The notes under the pieces: model-generated
The model's database searches: none
Seen by the model: only the letters and a program-made list of their open reading frames with translations
What the model was told of the DNA's origin: nothing
Shown: piece by piece, positions 27,501 through 34,327 of the stretch
How positions within the stretch are numbered: the stretch's first letter is position 1
How the letters are laid out: each line of letters begins with the position of its first letter
Position numbers and translations under genes: made by a program
DNA from: JBEKTY01 sp049515555
Lineage (GTDB): Bacteria > Planctomycetota > Planctomycetia > Pirellulales > Thermoguttaceae
Length of the DNA: 64,000 nucleotides
Assembly: GCA_049515555.1 (NCBI GenBank)
Contig: JBEKTY010000007.1
Location: 31,437-95,436, forward strand
Direction of reading: 5' to 3'

Positions 27501-27881
27501 GCGATCGCCGAACTGGCGGAGCGTTGCTGCGATATTGGGACAAAGCGATACGAGCTGCAATCCGCGGTCCGCCGCCGTATCACACAGACGTTCGGCACGG
27601 GCTGTGGAACGCTCAACACAAAGGCCGAATCCTGGTGGGAGCCTTCGCTAAGCGATCTGGGCACCGCCTTGAAGGCCAGTTTCAAACTGCCGGCAAGCCC
27701 TTTCAAGAACCCGCGCGTCGCGGATGACTGGGAACCATACCTCGAACAGAAGCGGGCGGAAGTGGCGTCCTTCACGAAACAGCTTGCCGACGCCGAGGCC
27801 GAATTGAACGACCGAGTTTTCCGCCTCTTCAAACTGACCCCCGACGAAATCCGCCTTCTGCAGCATGAGGTCGAGCATTGA
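24531..27881 (+). CDS. Type IIG restriction enzyme/N6-adenine DNA methyltransferase (Eco57I-like)
   Basis: 1116 aa from a GTG with AAGGAGG upstream. The N-terminal part has a PD-(D/E)XK-like nuclease segment (EFADAVLGDFG, DRFIVALEGKG with E115-x-K117) and TSTRQTRLYG. The methyltransferase follows: LLDPACGSGAFLIEAFDQL near residue 490 (AdoMet motif I), DLNDEAIEICRLSLWI, and FDVVVANPPYIRQEW near 611 (NPPY, amino-methyltransferase). Residues about 750-1050 fit a TaqI-like specificity domain, with a helical C-terminus. It should methylate adenine at a short site and cut unmethylated DNA in one polypeptide. It overlaps or abuts the next gene on the same strand. Confidence 0.88.
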   Translation: MPVEAKPLFRPDVLRAHLAAFALPGHVDALRPKLAHWAELLSSGKANTLNEQEILPDFLTDFFCELLGYTRPADGGPRYTISREKHVQVEGEFADAVLGDFGRGPDRFIVALEGKGPKDPLDRPFAGRRMSAVDQGYRYAINLPCDFVIVTSTRQTRLYGKGTDQQTYERFDTEQLAESDAQLKRFVFLLGAARVAPESGRCHFYDLLAESERVGKDLTKEFYLRYAEMRHDAFRRLCRDNPDLPRHDVLGCAQKLLDRVLFCAFCEDRGLLPTETIRKAYEHHDPYHPRPIWDNFRGLFAAINRGNAALGIHAYNGGLFAEDTVLDNLKVADEVCAFFRELGDFDYRPAHQAAAYAPAAGNNSLVDVDILGHIFEQSITDLEKLRNELDGLAEPAGAEKHKTRRKKEGAFYTRAFITRYIIQQALGGVLRDRFEQLRRAQEQTAKGAARAAIADPSVYTLDKLKKPERAALVRFWEAWQDELALVRLLDPACGSGAFLIEAFDQLHAANQASNDRLEELRGHRTLFDLDKRILENNLYGVDLNDEAIEICRLSLWIKTAERGKALTSLDHTIRVGNSVVADPAYCAKAFDWQAAFPEVFRAGGFDVVVANPPYIRQEWLAPYKAHFEAAYRSYDGTADIFTYFFERGLQLLRNGGRLAFITSGSWVRANFAAPLRKVIAENTAVESMIDFGEFQPFEDAEMIRPTITVLNKQPPGPPMRLFKWLGAGQPPENLSEVIAATATMRIDHLGAAAWELEADNVLALRRKLAERHRTLSQHVSGEIFYGIKTGLSEVFVIGEAVRNQLIAEDAGSGSLLEQFVQGTNMRPWYLEHPQQYLIALKSSNDQEWPWSRCGDSAESVFEKEYPAIHAYLDARRSAVCNRTDQGRFWWELRTCAYWDQFVRPKILWPDITNRPRFSMDKESLIFGDTAFMVPRQDYYLLGILASWATWFFLSRTAQPLRLRSNRWQYRLKAQYVERVPVPDAGDGERAAIAELAERCCDIGTKRYELQSAVRRRITQTFGTGCGTLNTKAESWWEPSLSDLGTALKASFKLPASPFKNPRVADDWEPYLEQKRAEVASFTKQLADAEAELNDRVFRLFKLTPDEIRLLQHEVEH

Positions 27882-27951
27882 ACGAAGCGGCCGTAGCACT
27901 TGTTTCAACGCCGCGGCTGAACTCGCCGGCAACCCTCGTGGGAGAGACGTT

Positions 27952-28539
27952 ATGGAAACTGACAGGGTCCGAGCGACCGTTAAACGCTCACGCAACGTAA
28001 TCGCCTTCGCCGAACTATCGCACGCCAACTGGGTCATCTTTCAGAACGCCAAAGAGGAACGCGAAGGCTGGTTCTACGACTGTTTGGCGGCGAATGTGCT
28101 GGCAGCATTCAAGTTCGAGGCATATCTGAACCACGTCGGCAAGGCACTTTTCCCCCATTCGTGGAACAAAATGGAACGCCTGTCACACGCGAGGAAGCGC
28201 GATGCCGTCTGCGAACGTCTGGGCATCGTGAGGGCGGACGACGATTCCCGCTGGCGGACGGTCGCTGACCTGTTCAAGTTCCGCAACATGGTTGCGCACG
28301 GAAAATCGGAGGTTCTCGACCCGCCGGAGGCCGTCGAGGAGGGCGAGATCGAAGAACTCAGGCGCAAGAGACCGCTGACACAATGGGAGGAGCTCTGCAC
28401 GACTGAATTCGCAAAGCGCGCGTACGAAGATACCGAATCGATTATGAAGGAGATGCACTCGGCCGCCAGCCTGGATGAAGATGATTTTCGGCGCTCCGGC
28501 CACTCTTACACGATTAGTAACCGCGAAAAGATAGCCTGA
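27952..28539 (+). CDS. Putative HEPN-fold protein next to the type IIG enzyme
   Basis: 195 aa from ATG 27952, chosen for GGGAGAG upstream; an ATG at 27865 that overlaps the end of the restriction gene has no ribosome site. It is all-helical by composition. Residues 111-116 read RNMVAH (LFKFRNMVAHGKSEV), an R-x4-H motif of the kind found in HEPN ribonucleases and their non-catalytic relatives. Other helices are WFYDCLAANVLAAFKFEAYL and FAKRAYEDTESIMKEMHS. HEPN proteins often act in toxin-antitoxin or phage defence, and the restriction neighbour fits that. The fold call rests on one motif and helical content. Confidence 0.6.
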   Translation: METDRVRATVKRSRNVIAFAELSHANWVIFQNAKEEREGWFYDCLAANVLAAFKFEAYLNHVGKALFPHSWNKMERLSHARKRDAVCERLGIVRADDDSRWRTVADLFKFRNMVAHGKSEVLDPPEAVEEGEIEELRRKRPLTQWEELCTTEFAKRAYEDTESIMKEMHSAASLDEDDFRRSGHSYTISNREKIA

Positions 28540-28841
28540 GCGATTATCGTAGGCCGTGTCGTAGGCCCGGTAGCTGGGGGAAAAGAGCATTGGTGATGGC
28601 GGGCCCTGGCGAACCGACCCACCGTGGACGCCGGCGTAACGCGGCCGGTTTAACAGCGGGGACGCGAACGGTGGCGCGGGGGCTAGGATAACTTCCCCGC
28701 CCGTCCTTGAGGGGCTCGGTTGTGAAAGTGGGCCGCCACTCTGCCAGTTCTTGGCGCGCCAACTCCGTTTTCTTCCGTTTGCCGCCCGCGGCTTCCGCGC
28801 GGCCTCCGCGCGGAAATATCCTAGTTCATCCGCAAGAGGGC
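28540..28841. other. Intergenic stretch without a recognisable gene
   Basis: About 300 GC-rich bases between the HEPN-like gene and the promoter of the next gene. Open frames on both strands are short and of shadow type. No hairpin or repeat of note was seen. Confidence 0.4.
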
Positions 28842-28869
28842 TTGACATTTCCGGTGCGGCGCGGACAAT
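28842..28869 (+). promoter_or_regulatory. Sigma-70-type promoter for the HARE-HTH gene
   Basis: A perfect -35 box TTGACA (28842-28847), a 16-base spacer, and GACAAT (28864-28869) matching the -10 box at four of six positions. Transcription would start near 28876, giving a short leader with GGAGG before the ATG at 28891. Seen by eye only. Confidence 0.55.
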
Positions 28870-28890
28870 GAGCGGAAGGAGGGCTAGGAG

Positions 28891-29331
28891 ATGTCCGATT
28901 TACTCCGAATTCAGCGGCGCATGGACGCGATCCGCGCCCACCAGGCGGAATTGGACGCCGAAATCGCCAGGCTAGAGGCGGCCGCGGAGGTGATCCGCGA
29001 ATTGGACCGTCTCGATAGCGATCCCGGGGCGGACCAGTTGGCCTCTGGTCACGGCCACGGGTCGCCCACTGATACGGACGACGGTGAAGCGCCGATTAGC
29101 CTCGCTGACCTGTCCGCCCGCGAAGCGGCACTTTATGTCCTCCAGCAATTCGCCGTGACGCGCAGGGGAATGCACTACAAGCAGATTCATAGACGCGCCG
29201 CGGAGCTTGGCTGGACCGGAAACGAACAAAACATCCGCCGGACCGTCAACCACTGCCACGACGAGTTTGTAGCACTTGGCAATGGGTGGTACCGACTCAG
29301 CGCCACAGTAGCGGCACCCCAGGAGGACTGA
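28891..29331 (+). CDS. HARE-HTH-like DNA-binding protein
   Basis: 146 aa with a strong ribosome site (GGAGG and AGGAG just before the ATG). Residues 1-45 form a coiled coil (LLRIQRRMDAIRAHQAELDA, IARLEAAAEVIREL). A Gly/Asp-rich linker follows, and residues 75-140 form a winged-helix-like domain: LSAREAALYVLQQFAVTRRG, MHYKQIHRRAAELGWTGNE, QNIRRTVNHC, ALGNGWYRLS. This pattern (MHYKEI.. then an N-rich recognition helix then G-x-YRL) resembles the HARE-HTH domain, which is linked to restriction enzymes and chromatin proteins. It may regulate or assist the upstream island, though it has its own promoter. Confidence 0.6.
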   Translation: MSDLLRIQRRMDAIRAHQAELDAEIARLEAAAEVIRELDRLDSDPGADQLASGHGHGSPTDTDDGEAPISLADLSAREAALYVLQQFAVTRRGMHYKQIHRRAAELGWTGNEQNIRRTVNHCHDEFVALGNGWYRLSATVAAPQED

Positions 29332-29353
29332 CAAGACATTCGCAAAACAAAAA

Positions 29354-29397
29354 GGCCCCTGACACGCCTGGTGTTCAAGACAAAGCGTGTCGGGGCC
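29354..29397. terminator. Hairpin between HARE-HTH gene and repeat island
   Basis: GGCCCCTGACACGC (29354-29367) pairs with GCGTGTCGGGGCC (29385-29397) with one bulged base. On the minus strand the stem is followed by TTTTTGTTTTG, a good intrinsic terminator; on the plus strand it could still slow transcription leaving the gene that ends at 29331. Confidence 0.55.
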
Positions 29398-29749
29398 ACG
29401 GCCAGGTAGGGCAGCATTGTCGGAGGCAGTCAGTAGGACCTCCGAAGGTGTCGTCGGGGCCTCCAAAACCTCGGCGGAGTGGGGCCCAAACCCGCTTTGC
29501 CCTTCCGGCCTTTACAATACCCATTTTACCAAACGGAAGCAAGCCCTCCCCGTTTTTCGTTCGGCAAGGACCGAAGGATGAGCCGCCAAGTGTTCTGCTG
29601 GTCCGAATTCGGGCCGAGCGAGCCCACGTCGCCGGGCTTTCCGCCATGGTCCGGCGGCGTCCGGCTGAAGCCGCCGGGCAGCGAGAAGCCCCGCGAGCGG
29701 GGCTCCGACGCAGACCGGGGAGAATCGGGGGATGATGATCGGAACGCCG
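29398..29749. other. Gene-free stretch before the repeat island
   Basis: 350 bases with only short frames of no recognisable similarity on either strand. It leads into the palindrome-rich block 29750-30535. Confidence 0.4.
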
Positions 29750-29931
29750 AACCCGCCGTGAACGGCCGGGCCTATTACCGGCTGCGCCGGAAACGACCAT
29801 AAATGGCCGTGCGGGCCGGGGTGCCCGTATCCCACGGGCCTTCAGGCTCGTTTCCGGCGCCAGCCGGTAATAGGCCCATGCTTCAGCATGGGTACGGCGT
29901 GCCTGCCCAACGCATTTTTCTATCGTGCCGC
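29750..29931. repeat. 182-bp structured repeat, copy 1
   Basis: From AACCCGCCGTGAACGGCC to TATCGTGCCGC. It holds a long inverted repeat: 29769-29795 (GGCCTATTACCGGCTG, CGCCGGAAACG) pairs with 29849-29876, one extra base aside. An inner hairpin of ATGGCCGTG/CACGGGCC type and an outer CCCATGCTTCAGCATGGG hairpin (29874-29891) accompany it. A second copy lies 605 bases downstream in the same orientation. No open frame is conserved between copies. Confidence 0.85.
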
Positions 29932-30010
29932 GACTGTCAGTCCCGTTCCACGGGGCTCCTGCCCTGGGGCGCCCACCATGCTGGAACCCAAGCCGGAGGC
30001 TTGATAGAAG

Positions 30011-30239
30011 CCGGGGGTCGAAGCGCAGCGCAGACCCCCGGAAGGAGAGACGCGGCGAATGCACCTACCAAGAAACATTCGGCACGCTCTGAACGTTCCT
30101 AACTCGAACTGCAAACGCCCCCGCGGGGCTTGTCCCCGCGGAGCGCTGATTCTTCACTACAACGCCGCAACGAAGCGACTTTCTTGTCTTCCGGTGGCTT
30201 CCGCCCGGCCCACCGGGCCGGGCGGAAGCCACCGGAAGA
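30011..30239. repeat. Cluster of three hairpins between the two 182-bp repeats
   Basis: Hairpin 1: CCGGGGGTC (30011-30019) with GACCCCCGG (30033-30041). Hairpin 2: CCGCGGGG (30121-30128) with CCCCGCGG (30134-30141). Hairpin 3 is the strongest, a perfect 25-bp stem, 30187-30211 with 30215-30239 around a 3-base loop. None is followed by a T run, so they are not ordinary terminators. Confidence 0.85.
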
Positions 30240-30354
30240 GGATTATCGGAGCAATCCGCTGGTAGTGGTCAATCAGCGCTGGCGCCGGCGCAAGGCCGGA
30301 CGGGGACGTTTGCGGGTGAGCACTCCGCGCTCGTAGCAAGGGCATCGCCCGGTC

Positions 30355-30535
30355 AACCCGCCGTGAACGGCCGGGCCGAATACCGGCTGCGCCGGCAACG
30401 ACCATGAATGGCCGTGCGGGTCGCCGTGCGCGTGTCCCACGGGCCTTCAGGCCCGTTTCCGGCGCTAGCCGGTAATAGGCCCATGCTTCAGCATGGGTAA
30501 GGCAAGCCCGCGCAGCGCATTTTTCTATCGTGCCG
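30355..30535. repeat. 182-bp structured repeat, copy 2
   Basis: Same orientation and length (181 bp) as copy 1 at 29750, with scattered substitutions that partly break the long stem (GGGCCGAATACCGG against GGTAATAGGCC). The CCCATGCTTCAGCATGGG hairpin and the CGCATTTTTCTATCGTGCCG end are kept. It ends 7 bases before the stop of the minus-strand gene at 30543. Confidence 0.85.
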
Positions 30536-30542
30536 CCCTTGC

Positions 30543-30872
30543 TCAGCCGCTGAGGTCCAGCAGGCTTCCGCTCTGGCCGGTGGGGTCTTTGCTTTGGGGC
30601 GGCTGGTCCTGGTCGTCGGTCGGGGCGGCTTTGGCTTTGGGCGGGGTGATGGTCCAGGGGCGGCGGCCGTCGGCGTCGCGCTCGGCGGTCTGATGTTCTT
30701 GGCCGTCGGTTTCGCCGATGCCGGCCGCCGTTTCGGCCTTCTGCTCGCCCTCGACGTGGAAGGCTTGCGTGGCGGCGGCCTGTTGGGCCCGCTCGCTTTC
30801 GGTCCCCTTGACCTGGGCCAACGGGGCGCCGGCCGCGGCGCCGGCGATGCCGCCCACAAAGCCTATGCTCAT
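30543..30872 (-). CDS. Small Gly/Ala-start polar hypothetical protein
   Basis: 109 aa; AGGAGA precedes the ATG. The N-terminus (MSIGFVGGIAGAAAGAPLAQ) is a short hydrophobic Gly/Ala segment, possibly a membrane or glycine-zipper contact. The rest is polar and acidic (VEGEQKAETAAGIGETDGQE, RRPWTITPPKAKA) and probably disordered. I do not recognise a family. It starts 10 nt after the AsmA-like gene ends, on the same strand, so co-transcription and a shared envelope role are likely. Confidence 0.6.
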   Translation of the reverse strand: MSIGFVGGIAGAAAGAPLAQVKGTESERAQQAAATQAFHVEGEQKAETAAGIGETDGQEHQTAERDADGRRPWTITPPKAKAAPTDDQDQPPQSKDPTGQSGSLLDLSG

Positions 30873-30882
30873 ACCGTGTCTC

Positions 30883-33800
30883 CTAGCGTCCTAAGTCGCT
30901 GGCGCGGCCCTGGAGGTTTTGCAGGGCCTGGTTTACGCCGGGCATCGCCTCTTTGCGGATGTCGGGGTTCTGGATATTGCCGCCGACGTGGATCACCATG
31001 AGTTGCTGACTGGCGCCGGTGAAGAGGTTGCGGAGGATGGGGATGCCCACTTCGGCCCGGCCCACCACGGGGGTGAAGGTCATCCGCGTCTCACCCTCGA
31101 AGTTCATTTCGCCCTTGCCCAGCAGGCTGATGGCGTCGCCGGTGAAGTTGATCTTCTCGAAGTAGACGTGCTCGCCTTGGATGTGGAAGTCGACGTCGCT
31201 CTTGCTGAAGGCGTTGGGGTCGGGGGCGCGGACGCTGAGGATCTTGAGCATGGAGATCATCACGGGCAGCTCGTAGACGTTGGCGTCGCGGAGGTGGATG
31301 TTGCCGCGGCCGGACCAGGTGTTGCGGCTGTGGCCGGCCCCGCTGAGGGCCAGGGTGCCTTGCAGGCGGCCGCGGAGATTCTGGCGGTTGAGGAGCAGCT
31401 CGCGGGCGGCGGCGGCCAGGTCGGCGTCGACCAGCGTAACCTGCAGGCCGTAGCGGGGCCGTGCTCCCGGGGCCAGCCAGGCGTCGCCGTACAGGCTGCC
31501 GCCGAAGAGCTTGGCCGTCAGCGGCCGCAGGGGTCGCGGCGGCTGGCCGCCGGCAACCAGCCCCTGGTTCTGCCGCTGGCCGACCCACGAGCCGAACAGC
31601 AGTTGCTGGTCGTCGATCCACAGCGGCCCCAGGACTTGGGTGAATTGGCAGTCCTTGCAACCCAGCGAGTCCAGCGCCAGCTCGCCGCCGCTGTGGAAGC
31701 TCTGGCCGTCCAGCCCGCCGGCCAGGGCCAGGCTGCCGTGAATGTTGTCCAGCCGGATGCCGCTATCGACGCTCACCTGTTCCAGGCCGAGCACCACGTC
31801 CCACTGCGAGCGGACCGGCTCGTCGGGGCTGCCGCCGCGGGCCACGTCGAGCTTGCCGCGGAGGCTGACCAGGCCGCTGGGGTTCAGCTCGCCGAGGGCC
31901 TTCCGCAGGCGGGCCGGAATGGCCTGCATCAGCTCGCGATCCAGCCGCAGGCGGTCGACGGTCAGGGCCTCCAGGCGCAGCAGCCAGCCGCCGTCGGGCG
32001 TGAAGCGGCAGTCGCCGCTGGTGGTCAGGCTGACCGGCCCGTGCTCGGCCCGAAAGCGCTCGAAGGCCACGCGGCCGTTGCTGTAGGTGAGCATGCCCCG
32101 CAGCTTCTCCAGGCGGTAGGGAAAGCTCAGCGGCTCGATCGAGCAAGCTTCGGTCCGCGGCGCGGCGCAGACGCTCAAGTCGAACTGGTGCGTCTGGTCG
32201 ACGTAGCGGACGTCGGCCGAAAGGTCGATGATCCCGTGCGGATTGAGCACCTGCCACACCTGCCGCATCGCCGGCTGCAGGGCGTCGCGGAGCTCGTCTT
32301 CCAGGGGCACGTCGGTGGCCGAGAGGTGCAACGCCAGTTCGTTGCCCTGGGGAGTGGCCGTGAGGGTGCCTTCGCCGCGGAGGCGGCTGGTGCCGTTACC
32401 GCCCTCCAGGTCGCGGAAAGACCAGGTCCCGTCCTGCATTTCCAGCGTGCCCCGGAGATTGGCGACCGAGTACGGAAAATGCTCGTAGCGGAGCCAGCAG
32501 CGGCTGGCCCACACCGACAGGTGCTGGTGGAACGGCTCGCCGGCCGAGTCGCGCCACAGGCGGTACTCGCCGCGGATCGTTCCGCGGAGGTCCAGGGCCC
32601 GGGCCAGGGCCTGGGCCGAGGGGGGCAGGGCCAGGAGCAGCTTCTGATCGAGCGGCAGCTCCTCGCACTTGGCCTGCACCCAGCCGTAGGCCCCCCGCAG
32701 CGGGCTGCGGACTTCGCCGTCAATGCGGACCAACTGGTTCTCGCTGTAGGCCGTCAGGCTGATGCGGAGCAGATCGTTGGCCAGCGACAGCGTCCCCCGG
32801 CCGTGATCGAGCCGGTAGGGGAACTTGTGATGCGTGAACGACACGTTCTGGCAAGAGACGAGCAGCTCGGGCTTCCAGGCCCGGCCGTCGTAGGAAAGCT
32901 TGGCCTCGGCGTCGACGCGGCCCTCGGGTCGGCACTTGTACCACTGCTCCTGGAGCCCCTCGGGCAGCACGTCGAGCAACTGGTGATCCAGCTCCAACTG
33001 GCGGACCTTCAGCTCGAGGGCCAGCGGGCCCGCGGCGGTCAGGCCGCTGCCGCGGCAGGTCATCTGGATCGCCGCCTGGTTGCTCCGCGCGGTGAAGTCC
33101 TCGACGGCGAAGCCCTCGTTGTTGACGTGTACCAGGGTGCGGATCTCGGTCAGGGGGTGGGGGAGCCGCGGGTCGTCCAGCCGGCCGCGGACTAGCCGGC
33201 CGGAGAGGTCGAACTGCCAGGGCGAGCGGCGGGGACTGTCCCCAGTTTCGTCCGACGAAACGGGGACTGTCCCCTTCAGTGGCCCCGGGTCGTAACTGAC
33301 GCGGAAGCTCAGCTCCGCCTGGCCCCGCAACGTGCCCAGTGCGGCCAGGCGCTGGCCCAGCGAGCCGGGCAGGGTGCCGCGAAACTCGGGCGAGATTTCC
33401 AGGCCCTCGATCGAGCCGCTCAGGGCCATGCCCGGCTGCCGCGGATCGACCTCGCCCTCGAAGATCACTTGCCGAAAGTATTCGCCGCTCAGCGTGCCTT
33501 GCATCTTGCGGCGGTCGGGGGCGGCGGGGTCGATCGGCGCGGCCAGCGTCAGGTTCACGTCGTGCAGCGTGAGCATGGCCGAAGGCGTTTGCAGCGGATC
33601 GAAAACCTCGATCGTCCCGTTCTCGACCGTGATTTCCGGGTGGCCGGGACCGAACCGCGGCAGCGGCAACAGCTTCGCCGCGCTCCAGGTGCCGTCCGGG
33701 CGGCGGGTCATGCGAAGCGTCGGGCGGCGGAGCGTGACCCGCGTCACGGTCAGTTCGTCGCCAAACAGGTCCCGCAGATCGGTCCGGCACCCCAGGAAGC

Positions 33801-34224
33801 ACTCGTCGTACTTGAGCAGCTCGGCCCCCGGCCCCTCCGCCGCGGGATCGAGGATCGACAAGCCGCGGACGGCAATCCCTTCACCCTTAATCAGCACCGC
33901 CGAGCGGATCCTGACCCGCAGTTGCGGATACTGCCGGGCGATGCGGGCCTCGACGCGGGTGCGGAGCTCCTCGTCCAAGCGGTTGTAGAAATAGGGCACC
34001 GCCACGGCGGCCCCGATCGCGCAGGCGACCAACGACCACTTGAACCAGAACCAACAGAAGTTGACGAGGCGATGGGTAACGATCCCCAGGCCCTCCGTGG
34101 CTGGGCGGGGACTGTCCCAAGTTTCGTCCGACGAAACCGGGACTGTCCCCTTCAAGGCCCCCTTCAATGCCCGCCCTGACAATATTATGAGGGTATGGTA
34201 CCCCGGCCCGGCCGACGGGGTCAA
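30883..34224 (-). CDS. AsmA/DUF3971-like inner-membrane giant protein
   Basis: Up to 1113 aa. A single membrane segment (FCWFWFKWSLVACAIGAAVA) near the N-terminus is followed by a long beta-rich body with AsmA-type features (LDEELRTRVEARIARQYPQL, IAVRGLSILDPAAEGPGAEL, and near the C-terminus GRGNIHLRDANVYELPVMIS and FTGDAISLLGKGEMNFEG). Such proteins act in lipid transport or outer-membrane homeostasis. The true start is unclear: a 44-bp palindromic repeat occupies codons between the TTG at 34224 and the membrane segment. GGAGG lies 8 nt before an ATC at 34083, just before VTHRLVNF. A second copy of that repeat sits in frame inside the body near residue 320. Confidence 0.75.
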   Translation of the reverse strand: MTPSAGPGYHTLIILSGRALKGALKGTVPVSSDETWDSPRPATEGLGIVTHRLVNFCWFWFKWSLVACAIGAAVAVPYFYNRLDEELRTRVEARIARQYPQLRVRIRSAVLIKGEGIAVRGLSILDPAAEGPGAELLKYDECFLGCRTDLRDLFGDELTVTRVTLRRPTLRMTRRPDGTWSAAKLLPLPRFGPGHPEITVENGTIEVFDPLQTPSAMLTLHDVNLTLAAPIDPAAPDRRKMQGTLSGEYFRQVIFEGEVDPRQPGMALSGSIEGLEISPEFRGTLPGSLGQRLAALGTLRGQAELSFRVSYDPGPLKGTVPVSSDETGDSPRRSPWQFDLSGRLVRGRLDDPRLPHPLTEIRTLVHVNNEGFAVEDFTARSNQAAIQMTCRGSGLTAAGPLALELKVRQLELDHQLLDVLPEGLQEQWYKCRPEGRVDAEAKLSYDGRAWKPELLVSCQNVSFTHHKFPYRLDHGRGTLSLANDLLRISLTAYSENQLVRIDGEVRSPLRGAYGWVQAKCEELPLDQKLLLALPPSAQALARALDLRGTIRGEYRLWRDSAGEPFHQHLSVWASRCWLRYEHFPYSVANLRGTLEMQDGTWSFRDLEGGNGTSRLRGEGTLTATPQGNELALHLSATDVPLEDELRDALQPAMRQVWQVLNPHGIIDLSADVRYVDQTHQFDLSVCAAPRTEACSIEPLSFPYRLEKLRGMLTYSNGRVAFERFRAEHGPVSLTTSGDCRFTPDGGWLLRLEALTVDRLRLDRELMQAIPARLRKALGELNPSGLVSLRGKLDVARGGSPDEPVRSQWDVVLGLEQVSVDSGIRLDNIHGSLALAGGLDGQSFHSGGELALDSLGCKDCQFTQVLGPLWIDDQQLLFGSWVGQRQNQGLVAGGQPPRPLRPLTAKLFGGSLYGDAWLAPGARPRYGLQVTLVDADLAAAARELLLNRQNLRGRLQGTLALSGAGHSRNTWSGRGNIHLRDANVYELPVMISMLKILSVRAPDPNAFSKSDVDFHIQGEHVYFEKINFTGDAISLLGKGEMNFEGETRMTFTPVVGRAEVGIPILRNLFTGASQQLMVIHVGGNIQNPDIRKEAMPGVNQALQNLQGRASDLGR
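33231..33274. repeat. 44-bp palindromic repeat, copy A, inside the AsmA-like gene
   Basis: GGGGACTGTCCCC, then A, GTTTCGTC-C-GACGAAAC, then GGGGACTGTCCCC. On the coding strand it encodes GTVPVSSDETGDSP without breaking the frame. Three more copies are at 34107, 51990 and 59116. Confidence 0.9.
34107..34150. repeat. 44-bp palindromic repeat, copy B, at the 5' end of the AsmA-like gene
   Basis: GGGGACTGTCCCA, AGTTTCGTCCGACGAAAC, CGGGACTGTCCCC. It lies between the possible TTG starts and the membrane segment of the AsmA-like gene and may have displaced its natural leader. Confidence 0.88.
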
Positions 34225-34239
34225 GGCAGGTTGGGCAAG

Positions 34240-34304
34240 ATGAAGGATGAAGGCGGAAGGATGAAGGCGGAAGGATGAAGGGGGAAGGCGGAAGGTGGAA
34301 GGCG
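34240..34304. repeat. Low-complexity GAAGGATGAAGGCG tract
   Basis: Imperfect repeats of GAAGGATGAAGGCGGAAGG. The complementary tract (CCTTCATCCTTCCGCCTTCC) occurs at 59066-59112, again next to a copy of the 44-bp palindrome. Confidence 0.75.
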
Positions 34305-34327
34305 GGCTTTGCGCCTTTGCGTGAAAA

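Noticed and set aside
30919..33195. 758-codon plus-strand frame
   Set aside because: Antisense shadow of the AsmA-like gene.
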